A stretch of 64,000 bases of DNA from Nostoc sp. 'Peltigera membranacea cyanobiont' 210A. Lineage in GTDB: Bacteria > Cyanobacteriota > Cyanobacteriia > Cyanobacteriales > Nostocaceae. The stretch's first letter is position 1. Each line of letters begins with the position of its first letter. Shown here one piece after another: positions 1-8,621 of this stretch. The notes below the pieces were generated by a model. That model ran no database searches, was not told where the DNA came from, and worked only from the letters and a program-made list of their open reading frames with translations. The DNA is taken from the NCBI RefSeq assembly GCF_002246015.1, contig NZ_NOLJ01000002.1:837779-901778 (forward strand), read 5' to 3'. Made by a program: the position numbers and the translations under genes.

Positions 1-456
1 ATTTATGAAGTAGAATCTGTCATTAATGAAGTTAAAGATTTAGCAAGACTAGGTTATGTACTAAATGATATTGCTATTTTATATAGAATGGCAGATGATC
101 AAAAAAAGGCATTATTAAAATCTCTAATTCAAAAATTGCAAAATTTAGGAATTGAAACAGATTGGGTTAGTGAAAATAGAGAGTCTGAGAAAAAATATAA
201 TATTAAAAATTCTGGTATTAAAATTATTAATACGCTTGGTGCGTTGGGTTTAGAATTTAAAGTCGTTTTAATACTCTGGGTTCAAGACTGGGAGTTTAGT
301 ATACCTCCACATTCAGAAAGTGATATTTTGACTTGTAGAAGACTCTATGTTGCTATGACTCGTGCCCAAGATGTACTATATATTTTTGGTTCTGGAAACT
401 CCAAGTTACTTCAACAATTGCAGTGCAGTGGTAATTTTACAGTTAAACAAGCATGA
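1..456 (+). CDS. UvrD/Rep-family helicase, C-terminal fragment (5' end outside window)
   Basis: Frame 1 is open from the first base, so the gene begins upstream of the window. The visible 151 residues contain NDIAILYRM, typical of UvrD/Rep superfamily I helicases. A motif-V-like segment (NTLGALGLEFKVV) and a good motif VI (RRLYVAMTRAQDVLYIF) follow. Motif V normally reads T-x-H-x-x-K-G-L-E-F; here the His and Lys are missing, so the ATPase/helicase function may be impaired. The TGA stop overlaps the ATG of the ureD remnant (ATGA, 453-456). The fragment is AT-rich compared with the urease genes. It may be the end of a divergent helicase or of a decayed gene; the part outside the window would decide. 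Confidence 0.65.
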   Translation: MYEVESVINEVKDLARLGYVLNDIAILYRMADDQKKALLKSLIQKLQNLGIETDWVSENRESEKKYNIKNSGIKIINTLGALGLEFKVVLILWVQDWEFSIPPHSESDILTCRRLYVAMTRAQDVLYIFGSGNSKLLQQLQCSGNFTVKQA

Positions 457-578
457 GCCTTCAGCTAGAATCAGAAAATTCTACTAGTTGACATGGCAAA
501 CTTAACTTAGTATCTGCTGATCGCCAAAATTTCACCCAGGTAATTTACAATCACCATACTGTAATTCCATTAATTTAA
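453..578 (+). pseudogene. Remnant of a second ureD copy (5' end only, in-frame stop)
   Basis: Read from the ATG at 453, the frame gives 12 residues, a TGA at 489-491, then HGKLNLVSADRQNFTQVIYNHH, closely matching the intact UreD downstream (HGKLNLVYADRHDKTQLIYNHQ). The TGA stands where intact UreD has TGG (Trp). At DNA level 487-556 aligns without gaps to 1644-1713 with 58 of 70 identities by my count. Similarity stops near 557, so only about 40 codons survive. The DUF1902 gene on the opposite strand ends inside this remnant. Confidence 0.8.
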
Positions 579-714
579 TCGCTACATCACTAGCAATTTC
601 TAAAGTTTCAGCAACAGTCCATCCTTGAGCTACTAAACCTTGAAGCTCATCAGATGTTGCTAAATAAACGCCTTCAGGTAATTTCTCAATGTGGATGTTT
701 AGCAATCTTTCCAT
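532..714 (-). CDS. DUF1902 / HicB-like small protein
   Basis: This 60-residue protein carries LPEGVYLATSDELQGLVAQGWTVAETLEIASDVAIKL with a preceding HIEKL strand. That is the compact alpha/beta fold of DUF1902 and HicB-type antitoxins common in cyanobacteria. The family often pairs with a HicA/mRNA interferase-type toxin, but no toxin ORF is visible beside it, so it may be an orphan or solitary regulator. Its last residues (about DCKLPG) are read from DNA that matches the ureD remnant on the other strand. The C-terminus was therefore probably replaced when that DNA was joined here. Start ATG at 714; no strong ribosome-binding site. Confidence 0.6.
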   Translation of the reverse strand: MERLLNIHIEKLPEGVYLATSDELQGLVAQGWTVAETLEIASDVAIKLMELQYGDCKLPG

Positions 715-718
715 TATT

Positions 719-760
719 GTATGTAGATGTTACTATTTGGAGCGATTTAATTCTTATCGT
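719..760 (+). promoter_or_regulatory. Possible NtcA-type promoter upstream of the methyltransferase-urease genes
   Basis: GTA-N9-TAC at 719-733 is followed after 21 nt by TATCGT at 755-760. This resembles the NtcA-activated promoter layout (GTA-N8-TAC, about 22 nt, TA-N3-T). The spacer within the palindrome is 9 rather than 8, so the match is imperfect. It lies about 70 nt before the methyltransferase ATG. Nitrogen control of urease genes would make sense, but this is inference. Confidence 0.3.
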
Positions 761-786
761 ATCGCTTTTTTTAACTACAGTGATAT

Positions 787-813
787 CTACGACGGGCTAC
801 GCCTACGCACTTC
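787..813 (+). repeat. Small interspersed repeat (27 nt), also found inside the orthocaspase gene
   Basis: The stretch beginning ctacgacgggctacgcc is repeated at 17464-17490 with one mismatch. There it lies in frame inside a coding sequence. Such short repeats are scattered in Nostoc genomes. Confidence 0.6.
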
Positions 814-832
814 TACTTTTACATAAAAACCC

Positions 833-1615
833 ATGAGCCAAATTAATCCTGAAACAACCCCCTTACATACCTTAAACCCACTCAACCGATTTTCTGACAG
901 AGCAGATGATTATGTGAAATATCGACCAAGCTACCCCGCAGATGCAATTGATATTATCTTGGAAGGATTAAGTGAAAATTCACAACTCGTAGCAGCAGAT
1001 ATTGGTGCAGGTACAGGAATTGCTTCAAGACTTTTAGCTGAACACGGAGTTAATGTCATAGCCATAGAACCAAATGCAGCGATGCGAGAAGCTGCTAAAC
1101 CACATCCTTTGATAGAGTTTCGTGATGGAACAGCAGAAGTTACCCAACTACCTGATAATTCAGTTGATTTAGTTACTTGTTTTCAAGCTTTCCACTGGTT
1201 CAATCCCGAACCAACTTTATTGGAATTCCACCGCATTTTAAAACCATCAGCACGTTTGGCTGTGGTGTGGAATAACCGCGATCAAGAAGATGCATTCACT
1301 ACAGAATATAGCCGCATAGTCCGCGAAGCATCTAATAATCACCCAGCAGAATCTAGAATGCAGTCAGTAGAGCCACTGTTAGCAACTCCCCATTTTATCA
1401 ACATCCGCGAATATACTTTTACTTATAGACAACAGTTAGATTTAACTGGACTGATTGGTAGAGCAACAAGTGTTTCTTATCTACCTAATGAAGGCTTGGC
1501 ATACAAAAAACTTCTTGATAGTTTTCAGGAATTATATCAGCGCTTTCGTGATGAAAGTGGTTTTGTGTACCTAGTTTATTCCACTAGCGTACATCTTGGT
1601 GAAGCAATTAATTAA
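833..1615 (+). CDS. Class I SAM-dependent methyltransferase
   Basis: A 260-residue protein with a Rossmann-type methyltransferase core. Motif I, VAADIGAGTGIASRLLAEHG, sits near residue 55. An acidic residue ends beta-2 (VIAIEPN). The motif post-I/II region has LPDNSVDLVTCFQAFHWF, typical of the Methyltransf_11 type (UbiE/biotin-synthesis-like) family. The substrate cannot be told from sequence. The stop codon is immediately followed by the ureD ATG, so the two genes are very likely cotranscribed. No metal or radical motifs are seen. Start ATG at 833 has no obvious Shine-Dalgarno sequence. Confidence 0.85.
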   Translation: MSQINPETTPLHTLNPLNRFSDRADDYVKYRPSYPADAIDIILEGLSENSQLVAADIGAGTGIASRLLAEHGVNVIAIEPNAAMREAAKPHPLIEFRDGTAEVTQLPDNSVDLVTCFQAFHWFNPEPTLLEFHRILKPSARLAVVWNNRDQEDAFTTEYSRIVREASNNHPAESRMQSVEPLLATPHFINIREYTFTYRQQLDLTGLIGRATSVSYLPNEGLAYKKLLDSFQELYQRFRDESGFVYLVYSTSVHLGEAIN

Positions 1616-2455
1616 ATGATCTCCAACTCACAAGCAGTAGAAGGTTGGCATGGCAAACTTAATTTAGTCTATGCCGATCGCCACGATAAAACCCAATTAA
1701 TTTACAATCACCAACAAGCGCCCCTGAAGGTACAACGCCCATTCTATCCAGAAGGGGAAAAGGTTTGTCATAGCGTCATTTTACATACAGCTGGGGGAAT
1801 GGTGGGAGGCGATCGCTTATCCTCTAACATCCACCTCCAACCCCAAACCCAAGCCTTAATCACTACAGCTGCTGCAAGCAAGATATACCGCAGCAATGGC
1901 TTACAAGCTAGACAAATCATCCAAATGCAAGTTGACGCTGGTGCTTGTTTAGAATGGTTGCCGCAAGAGACAATTTTATTTAACGACGCGATTTATCGGC
2001 AAGATTTACGGGTAGAATTAGCAACCGGGGGCAGTTGGTTAGGCTGGGAAATTACCCGATTTGGTCGCAGTGCTAGAGGAGAAAAATTCTTGCAAGGAGA
2101 ATGGCGATCGCACACCGAAATTTGGCAGCAAGGCGTTCCTTTATGGATTGATCGGCAATGGTTACGGGGTAGCGAAGAAACTTTTCACAGTCCCCACGGT
2201 TTGGCTGGAAAACCAATAGTAGGTAATCTAGTTTGGGTTGGCGGTGCAGTTTCGGCAGAAATCGTCGAAAAAACGCGAAATTTATGGAATGGGGAAGGGG
2301 AAGCGGGTGTTAGTCGGTTACAACATGGATTATTGTGCCGATATCGCGGTGCTTCTACATCTGAGGTGAGAAACTGGTTTATTAATGTTTGGCAGCTGCT
2401 ACGAGTTTCTTTTTTGAATTGTGGTAATTGTATACCAAGAGTGTGGCAGCTTTAA
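1616..2455 (+). CDS. ureD: Urease accessory protein UreD
   Basis: UreD (UreH) binds the urease apoenzyme and, with UreF and UreG, helps deliver nickel and CO2 to the active site in the cytoplasm. The 279-residue product has the family hallmarks LHTAGGMVGGD near residue 57, TTAAASKIYRS, the EWLPQETILF segment and WEITRFGRSARGE. Its length is normal. It starts directly after the methyltransferase stop and precedes ureA by 42 nt. The C-terminus ends with NCIPRVWQL, as in other cyanobacterial UreD. ureE, ureF and ureG are not in this window and must be elsewhere, as is common in Nostoc. Confidence 0.95.
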   Translation: MISNSQAVEGWHGKLNLVYADRHDKTQLIYNHQQAPLKVQRPFYPEGEKVCHSVILHTAGGMVGGDRLSSNIHLQPQTQALITTAAASKIYRSNGLQARQIIQMQVDAGACLEWLPQETILFNDAIYRQDLRVELATGGSWLGWEITRFGRSARGEKFLQGEWRSHTEIWQQGVPLWIDRQWLRGSEETFHSPHGLAGKPIVGNLVWVGGAVSAEIVEKTRNLWNGEGEAGVSRLQHGLLCRYRGASTSEVRNWFINVWQLLRVSFLNCGNCIPRVWQL

Positions 2456-2457
2456 AC

Positions 2458-2486
2458 GAACCGCAGAGGCGCGGAGAACTCAGAGG
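2458..2486 (+). repeat. Nostoc intergenic repeat between ureD and ureA
   Basis: The sequence around gaaccgcagaggcgcggag belongs to the family of short interspersed cyanobacterial repeats built on cgcagag/ctctgcg. A copy in the opposite orientation lies between ureB and ureC (3131-3173). Its end supplies the GGAGG ribosome-binding site of ureA. Confidence 0.6.
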
Positions 2487-2497
2487 AGGAAGTACGA

Positions 2498-2800
2498 ATG
2501 CAACTTACGCCGCAGGAAAAAGATAAGCTATTAATTTTTACAGCTGCTTTATTAGCAGAAAGACGTAAAGAAAGGGGTTTAAAACTGAATTATCCCGAAG
2601 CGATCGCGTATATTTCTGCTGCCATTTTAGAAGGTGCAAGGGATGGGCAAACTGTAGCTGAATTAATGAGTTATGGTACAACTCTATTGACGCGGGATGA
2701 TGTCATGGAAGGGATACCAGAAATGGTGCATGAAGTGCAGGTAGAAGCTACTTTTCCTGATGGCACAAAATTAGTAACAGTACATAATCCAATTCGTTAA
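2498..2800 (+). CDS. ureA: Urease gamma subunit
   Basis: The smallest structural subunit of urease, which hydrolyses urea to ammonia and carbamate. The 100-residue length and the motifs [46 protein letters not shown] and VAELMSYG are diagnostic. A strong ribosome-binding site (gaggagga) precedes the ATG. It is the first of three consecutive structural genes (ureA, ureB, ureC), whose products assemble as (UreABC)3. Confidence 0.98.
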   Translation: MQLTPQEKDKLLIFTAALLAERRKERGLKLNYPEAIAYISAAILEGARDGQTVAELMSYGTTLLTRDDVMEGIPEMVHEVQVEATFPDGTKLVTVHNPIR

Positions 2801-2821
2801 TTTTTTAATTTTTAATTTATT

Positions 2822-3127
2822 ATGATTCCTGGCGAAATTATTACACCAGCAGGTGAAATTGAACTAAATTTTGGCCGTCCAACTATAAAATTACAAGTGT
2901 CAAATACAGGCGATCGCCCCATACAAATCGGTTCCCACTATCACTTTTATGAAGTCAACACCGCCTTAAACTTTGACAGAGAACAAGCGCAAGGAATGCG
3001 TCTCGATATCCCCGCAGGAACAGCAGTTCGCTTTGAACCAGGCGACGAAAAAGAAATAACTCTAATCCCCCTAGTTGGTACTCGCCAAGTCTACGGCTTT
3101 AACGCCAAAATAAACGGAAACCTCTAA
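2822..3127 (+). CDS. ureB: Urease beta subunit
   Basis: The 101-residue product begins [16 protein letters not shown] and carries the conserved [21 protein letters not shown] and [19 protein letters not shown] segments. Together these identify the urease beta subunit, a beta-rich scaffold of the enzyme. The gene follows ureA by 21 nt and precedes ureC by 64 nt. Confidence 0.98.
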   Translation: MIPGEIITPAGEIELNFGRPTIKLQVSNTGDRPIQIGSHYHFYEVNTALNFDREQAQGMRLDIPAGTAVRFEPGDEKEITLIPLVGTRQVYGFNAKINGNL

Positions 3128-3130
3128 AAA

Positions 3131-3173
3131 CTCTCCGCGTACCTCTGCGCTTCCCTCCGCGTCCCTTTGCGTT
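3131..3173 (+). repeat. Nostoc intergenic repeat between ureB and ureC
   Basis: The unit ctctccgcgtacctctgcgc and its continuation are a typical interspersed Nostoc repeat, inverted relative to the copy between ureD and ureA. It is followed by an A-tract and the aagga ribosome-binding site of ureC. Confidence 0.6.
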
Positions 3174-3191
3174 AAAAAAAAAGGATTTTAT

Positions 3192-4907
3192 ATGAGTTAC
3201 AGAATGGATCGCCGCGCCTACGCCGAAACCTACGGCCCAACAGTAGGCGATCGCATCCGACTTGCAGATACAGAATTATTTATTGAAGTTGAACAAGATT
3301 TCACCACCTACGGCGACGAAGTGAAATTTGGCGGCGGTAAAGTCATCCGAGACGGAATGGGACAATCCCCTATTTCTAACGCTGATGGTGCTGTAGATTT
3401 AGTAATTACTAATGCCTTAATTCTCGATTGGTGGGGTATTGTCAAAGCAGATATTGGCATTAGAGATGGCAAGATTTTCAAAATTGGTAAAGCCGGAAAT
3501 CCTTATATTCAAAACAATGTAGATATTATTATTGGCCCCGGAACTGAAGCCTTAGCAGGGGAAGGAATGATTCTCACTGCTGGTGGTATTGATGCCCATA
3601 TTCATTTTATTTGTCCCCAACAAATTGAAGTTGCGATCGCTTCCGGTATTACCACCATGATCGGCGGTGGTACTGGCCCCGCCACAGGCACAAACGCCAC
3701 TACCTGCACCCCCGGCCCTTGGAATATTTACCGAATGCTGCAAGCTGCTGATGCTTTTCCCGTCAACTTAGGATTTTTGGGCAAAGGTAACGCCAGTCAA
3801 CCCCAAGGACTTGTAGAACAAGTAACCGCCGGTGCAATGGGGTTAAAACTTCATGAAGACTGGGGAACCACGCCCGCAGCAATTGATACTTGCCTTAGTG
3901 TTGCCGAGGAATATGATGTGCAAGTAGCGATTCATACTGATACGCTGAACGAAGCTGGATTTGTCGAAGATACGATCGCTGCTTTTAAAAATCGTACCAT
4001 CCACACTTACCACACCGAAGGCGCAGGCGGCGGACACGCACCAGATATCATCAAAGTTTGCAGCCAAGCCAACGTTCTACCATCTTCCACCAACCCGACA
4101 CGTCCTTACACCCTCAACACCTTAGATGAACACCTGGATATGTTGATGGTATGTCATCACCTTGACCCAGCGATCGCTGAAGATGTCGCTTTTGCCGAAT
4201 CTCGCATTCGCCGGGAAACCATTGCTGCTGAGGATATTTTGCACGACTTAGGCGCATTTAGCATGATTTCTTCCGACTCTCAGGCAATGGGAAGGGTAGG
4301 CGAAGTGATAATTCGCACCTGGCAGACATCTCACAAAATGAAGGTGCAACGGGGAACTATTAACCCACAGGGAAGTGAGCAACAAGCAGACAACTTTAGA
4401 GCAAAAAGATATGTTGCTAAGTATACGATTAACCCTGCGATCGCTCACGGAATTGCTGAATATGTGGGTTCAGTGGAAGAAGGAAAATTAGCAGATTTAT
4501 GTTTGTGGCGTCCTGCATTTTTTGGCGTGAAACCAGAGATAGTGATTAAAGGCGGGATGATTGCATGGTCGCAAATGGGCGATGCTAACGCCAGTATTCC
4601 CACACCGCAACCAGTGTATATGCGACCGATGTTTGGTAGTTTTGCAGGGGCACGTCATGCCACATCATTAACTTTTGTTTCGCAAACAGCTTTAGAGAAA
4701 GAAATTCCCAGCCAGCTAGGTTTACAAAAGGCAGCAGTTGCCGTTTCTGGAACACGCCAATTGAGTAAGCGGGATATGAAGTTGAATGATGCACTACCCC
4801 ACATTGAAGTAGATCCAGAAACATACCAAGTTAGGGCAGATGGAGAGTTGCTGATTTGTGAACCTGCGACAGTTTTACCAATGGCACAGAGGTACTTTTT
4901 GTTTTAA
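3192..4907 (+). CDS. ureC: Urease alpha subunit (catalytic)
   Basis: This 571-residue catalytic subunit is full length. It shows the nickel-ligand motif [11 protein letters not shown] near residue 135 and GLKLHEDWG near residue 218, whose Lys is carbamylated to bridge the two Ni ions. It also has [23 protein letters not shown], the flap MVCHHLD with the catalytic His, and [12 protein letters not shown]. All active-site residues I can recognise are present, so the enzyme should be functional if UreEFG are supplied elsewhere. ATG at 3192 follows an aaggatttt ribosome-binding site. An Rpn-like nuclease gene begins only 3 nt after the stop. Confidence 0.98.
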   Translation: MSYRMDRRAYAETYGPTVGDRIRLADTELFIEVEQDFTTYGDEVKFGGGKVIRDGMGQSPISNADGAVDLVITNALILDWWGIVKADIGIRDGKIFKIGKAGNPYIQNNVDIIIGPGTEALAGEGMILTAGGIDAHIHFICPQQIEVAIASGITTMIGGGTGPATGTNATTCTPGPWNIYRMLQAADAFPVNLGFLGKGNASQPQGLVEQVTAGAMGLKLHEDWGTTPAAIDTCLSVAEEYDVQVAIHTDTLNEAGFVEDTIAAFKNRTIHTYHTEGAGGGHAPDIIKVCSQANVLPSSTNPTRPYTLNTLDEHLDMLMVCHHLDPAIAEDVAFAESRIRRETIAAEDILHDLGAFSMISSDSQAMGRVGEVIIRTWQTSHKMKVQRGTINPQGSEQQADNFRAKRYVAKYTINPAIAHGIAEYVGSVEEGKLADLCLWRPAFFGVKPEIVIKGGMIAWSQMGDANASIPTPQPVYMRPMFGSFAGARHATSLTFVSQTALEKEIPSQLGLQKAAVAVSGTRQLSKRDMKLNDALPHIEVDPETYQVRADGELLICEPATVLPMAQRYFLF

Positions 4908-4910
4908 TTC

Positions 4911-5780
4911 ATGACCGAGCAAGTTACTGATTACGATAGTCCTTGGAAAGAAGTCATCGAGCTATATTTTCCCCGCTTTTTAGAATTCTTTTTCACCCAA
5001 GCTTATGCCGAAATTGACTGGACGCGACCTTATGAATTTCTGGACACAGAACTGCAACAACTAGAACCAGACGCAGAAATTGGGCGGCGTTTGGTCGATA
5101 AAGTCGCAAAAGTTTGGCTACTGGATGGAGAGGAAGCTTGGGTATTGGTTCATGTGGAAGTCCAAGGGCAATATGACAGCCAATTTGCCGAACGGATGTA
5201 CACATATAATTACCGCTTGTTTGACCGTCATAAAAGCTTAGAGTTTCCTGTGGCGAAACTGTTGGACTATGAGCAAGGGTGGGAAACCCTAGAGCAAACA
5301 ACCAATCCATTTGGTGTAATTGTGATGGCGCATCTCAAGACCAAGGCAACGCAACGAAACCCAGAAAATCGGCTACAGTGGAAACTAAGCCTAGTCAGAC
5401 GGCTGTATGAACGGGGATATAGCCGGGAAGATATTCGGGAATTATTTCGGTTTATCGACTGGATAATGGTTTTGCCAAAAGAGTTGGCACTTAGTTTTAA
5501 AACAGAAGTAAGAAGTTACGAGGAGGCAGATAGAATGCGGTACGTAACTAGTATTGAAAGGCTAGCAAAAGAAGAAGGAATTGTTGAAAATGCGAGAGAA
5601 AGCATCATTACAGTCCTAGAAACGCGATTTGGAGAAGTGCCAAGCTCCATTGTCGAAGTTATCAATGAGATAGAAGAACCATCTGTACTCAAAATGCTTT
5701 TCAAAAGTGCGATCGCAATTCCTTCCACAGCAGAATTTCAGCAAGTTTTAGATAACCTCAACTCTGGAAAATGCGTGTAG
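4911..5780 (+). CDS. Rpn-like PD-(D/E)XK nuclease/putative transposase family protein
   Basis: A 289-residue protein of a type abundant in Nostoc. The N-terminal domain begins DSPWKEVIELYFPRFLEFFF and runs into AWVLVHVEVQGQYDSQFAERMYTYNYRL. This resembles the core of Rpn/PD-(D/E)XK recombination-promoting nucleases, with E-x-Q in place of E-x-K. The C-terminal helical part (ITVLETRFGEVPSSIVEVINEIEEPSVLKML) resembles DUF4351. It starts 3 nt after ureC and is in the same direction, so it is probably read through from the urease unit. Biochemical role of this branch is unknown. Family members often spread independently of neighbours. Confidence 0.75.
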   Translation: MTEQVTDYDSPWKEVIELYFPRFLEFFFTQAYAEIDWTRPYEFLDTELQQLEPDAEIGRRLVDKVAKVWLLDGEEAWVLVHVEVQGQYDSQFAERMYTYNYRLFDRHKSLEFPVAKLLDYEQGWETLEQTTNPFGVIVMAHLKTKATQRNPENRLQWKLSLVRRLYERGYSREDIRELFRFIDWIMVLPKELALSFKTEVRSYEEADRMRYVTSIERLAKEEGIVENARESIITVLETRFGEVPSSIVEVINEIEEPSVLKMLFKSAIAIPSTAEFQQVLDNLNSGKCV

Positions 5781-5805
5781 GCATCGAGCGGCTTGTTGCC
5801 AGATA

Positions 5806-5827
5806 TTACTCTTAAAGATTAGAGTAA
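5806..5827. terminator. Short hairpin between convergent genes
   Basis: ttactct (5806-5812) and agagtaa (5821-5827) form a 7-bp stem with an 8-nt loop. It lies between the stop of the Rpn-like gene and the stop of the minus-strand AAA gene. No long T-run follows, so it is a weak candidate. Confidence 0.35.
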
Positions 5828-5831
5828 AGGT

Positions 5832-8621
5832 TTAAGGATTTCCTTGAGTTGATATGTGGCGAATATCAATATCTTCAATACTATAAAATTCCTGAGCTTG
5901 TTTAATTGCTGCCCTTGTTTTATAATCAAAAGTACCGTGTATAAGACCAGTATACAAGCCTCTCTTTTTCAGCCATATTTGTAATTCAATAATCCTAGAA
6001 TTACTATTTTTATTAATTTTCAAATCCTGGGTTGATATACTAATATCACCTCCATTACCTCTATATCCTGTATCTCCAGTATTTATCGGAACCAAATTAG
6101 CATTAACATTAGCATCAATATGAATATTACCCCCTCTAGCACCCCCTCTAGTCCTCCCTCTACCTGTTATGATGAACTCTCCTTTCAAAAGTCCCAATTT
6201 CTGTAATTTATGTTGCATTAAAGTTCCAACTATACCGTTAACTGGTAGAGCGTTTACTTCCTGAAATTTCCGCACAGCTTCTTCGGTAATTGAACCAAAT
6301 ATACCAGTTTCTACACTATCATAAAATCCTATTATTCTCAACTGTTTTTGAAGTGTTATTACGGCTTCTCCTCGATCACCTTTTCTAATGATACTATCTG
6401 ATAATTTATTAGGTTCTTTCCCAGGAATAATAGTAATTATTTCCGCACTAATTTTTCGTAATTCTAATTGCCTAACCCTCTTCTGAACATCATATTCATT
6501 ATCGAATATTCCTGCATATATCACATAATTATTGCCGCTATATTGCCATCTAAAGGCTCCTGGCTGTATCTTTTCAACTTCTTCTAAAACAGCAGAACTA
6601 TCATCTGTAACACTAACTAAGTAACGCTTAACATTTTTTTTTCCCAGTTGATAAGTCATCAAAGATGGAATGTTTTTACTGGTACGTAGGCTTTCTAATA
6701 ATTTGTCCGATATTTCTGATTCGACAGGCGGTTTTAGACTATTAATATCATTATTTGACTGAGGAATACGACTAGTCAATTCTAGCAATTCTACCATATT
6801 CTTCAGTTTATAATCTGTTTTTGCTTTTTGAGATTGTAATAGTTCTATTTGTTTCTTGACGGTGCCTAGTTGTTTTGTAGTAACTTCTAGATAGTTTCGC
6901 ACACGCTCAGATGCCAAGCGTCTCTCTTTTTCTTTTTTACTAAACTCTCGAATTTGCTTATTAGCTTGTTGCTTTTCGTCATTCAGTTTTTTCTGTACAG
7001 ATATCAATGATCTGGTAGCTTCTTGGAGCTTTACCTGTATATCTTGTTTATCTTTTTCTAATTTTTTCCACTGTTTACTAGCATTATCTATATCTAAATA
7101 TGCAACATTAAGGGTTTGCTGTAAATTTTCCAGAGCTATACTTGAATGTACTGCCCGTATACCTACTGGTATTCCAATACATGAGATGAGGGCTAGTCCA
7201 GCAAACCCTATACGAATAGTATGCTTGATTTTATTTTGCGTTTCAGCTAATCGTTGATTAGCCTTTTTTTCTTCCTGTAAGGCTAATTCTGCTTTTCTTT
7301 GTGCTTCAGCCAAGATTTTCTTTGCTTGTCTTTCAGCCTCTAAAGCGAATTTAAAGTTTTGTTTATCCAGTTCTTGGCTAGCAGCTAAAAATTGATAATC
7401 TTGATCGCTCAAGCTTTTACCTGATGCCCAGGTTTGTGCATCGTGCAATACTTTACCGCGCAACAAATGTGATTCATCTCGGCAATTAGAATCTAACCAG
7501 GCTATAATCGATTGCCCATAGGGACGTAGCTGGGCTAAAGCTTTCTTAACCCAATTTTGATCAAAAATGGCTTCATAGATATGGTTATAAAGCCTTAACT
7601 TTCCCTCCTGCTTAATCACTAAGCCAGATAGTCGCAATTCCATTTGTTCAGAAGTCTCATAAGCTGCAATTTCTCCTATGAGTAAAATTTGCTGATAAAG
7701 TCCTAGTAATCTACCTGTATGTTGCTCATCTCGGAAAATCCGATCGCGTATCGTCCTTAAATGCTCCGGTTCATCCTGCGATTCCCAATTTTCAATCAGG
7801 TGCGATCGCACCAATTCTTCAACTCCCTCAACTTCTATACCAGCAGGAATGAGTTTACAAAGTTTTTGGGTAAGAAATGGTTGTCCACCCGTCCAAGCCA
7901 AAACCTCTTGCAGCAGTGCTTGGAGATTGCTAACTTTCCCCACTAATCCTTGAGCTAAAGGTTGAACTTCATGCAACTGAAAACCTTTGAGTTCAATCGC
8001 TCGACCAACATTAAACGGCGTGCGGCTCTTATCTTTAATTAAATCTGACGGAGTAGCTACCCCCAGCAATGTGAAAGTGAGGCGCTTATATTCGGGCTTA
8101 TCAGCACGCTGGTTATAACAGTCTCTGATTAAAGCAAAAAAATCGTCACTAGAAAAATTTAAGCTAAGAACGCTATCTATTTCATCTACAAAAATGACTA
8201 TAGATTGAGAAATTTCAACTAGCAGAACTTCTTCGATAAATTCACTCAATCGCTGTACGGGAGAAAGATGATCCTGATCGCGCCACCAACTCCGTAAATT
8301 AAACTTTCCTGAAAGCTGGAAACTACTCACTAAACTACGCGCTACACCTGTATACCATTGCTCTGGTGTAAGATTCTGGCTACCAATTTTCATTAAATCA
8401 ATTGCAGCACAGGCTATATCTTCCTTTTGTAGCCGTTGCATTGTTTGTACTCGCAAGCTAGACTTGCCCATCTGCCTGGAGTTCAAAACATAACAAAATT
8501 CCCCAGCCTTCAATCCCTCATACAAATCTTGGTCTGCCTCACGCTTTACATAACTAGGGGCATCAACTGGTAAACTGCCACCAACTTGATATTCATAAGC
8601 TGGGTTTTGTTCTATGTTCAT
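5832..8621 (-). CDS. AAA-like ATPase with coiled coil, membrane segment, SPOR-like and peptidoglycan-binding domains
   Basis: A 929-residue modular protein. Residues about 15-350 form an AAA_35-type STAND-like ATPase, with Walker [10 protein letters not shown] (47-55) and Walker [11 protein letters not shown] (141-150). A coiled coil (420-468) precedes one transmembrane segment (about 470-490). A long second coiled coil (495-625) and a SPOR-like region (about 663-735, ending [18 protein letters not shown]) follow. Next come a peptidoglycan-binding domain (745-810, [15 protein letters not shown]), a Gly/Asn-rich insert (820-870) and a second PG-binding-like repeat (875-915). The layout suggests a cytoplasmic ATPase tied through the inner membrane to the cell wall. 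Its start overlaps the stop of the upstream trypsin-TIR-AAA gene (TGATG), implying translational coupling. Function unknown; a sensor or effector role in a conflict system is inferred. Confidence 0.8.
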   Translation of the reverse strand: MNIEQNPAYEYQVGGSLPVDAPSYVKREADQDLYEGLKAGEFCYVLNSRQMGKSSLRVQTMQRLQKEDIACAAIDLMKIGSQNLTPEQWYTGVARSLVSSFQLSGKFNLRSWWRDQDHLSPVQRLSEFIEEVLLVEISQSIVIFVDEIDSVLSLNFSSDDFFALIRDCYNQRADKPEYKRLTFTLLGVATPSDLIKDKSRTPFNVGRAIELKGFQLHEVQPLAQGLVGKVSNLQALLQEVLAWTGGQPFLTQKLCKLIPAGIEVEGVEELVRSHLIENWESQDEPEHLRTIRDRIFRDEQHTGRLLGLYQQILLIGEIAAYETSEQMELRLSGLVIKQEGKLRLYNHIYEAIFDQNWVKKALAQLRPYGQSIIAWLDSNCRDESHLLRGKVLHDAQTWASGKSLSDQDYQFLAASQELDKQNFKFALEAERQAKKILAEAQRKAELALQEEKKANQRLAETQNKIKHTIRIGFAGLALISCIGIPVGIRAVHSSIALENLQQTLNVAYLDIDNASKQWKKLEKDKQDIQVKLQEATRSLISVQKKLNDEKQQANKQIREFSKKEKERRLASERVRNYLEVTTKQLGTVKKQIELLQSQKAKTDYKLKNMVELLELTSRIPQSNNDINSLKPPVESEISDKLLESLRTSKNIPSLMTYQLGKKNVKRYLVSVTDDSSAVLEEVEKIQPGAFRWQYSGNNYVIYAGIFDNEYDVQKRVRQLELRKISAEIITIIPGKEPNKLSDSIIRKGDRGEAVITLQKQLRIIGFYDSVETGIFGSITEEAVRKFQEVNALPVNGIVGTLMQHKLQKLGLLKGEFIITGRGRTRGGARGGNIHIDANVNANLVPINTGDTGYRGNGGDISISTQDLKINKNSNSRIIELQIWLKKRGLYTGLIHGTFDYKTRAAIKQAQEFYSIEDIDIRHISTQGNP

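Noticed and set aside
654..836. Plus-strand 60-codon ORF overlapping the DUF1902 gene
   Set aside because: It runs antisense through the DUF1902 gene and then through a dispersed repeat; the protein has no family features.
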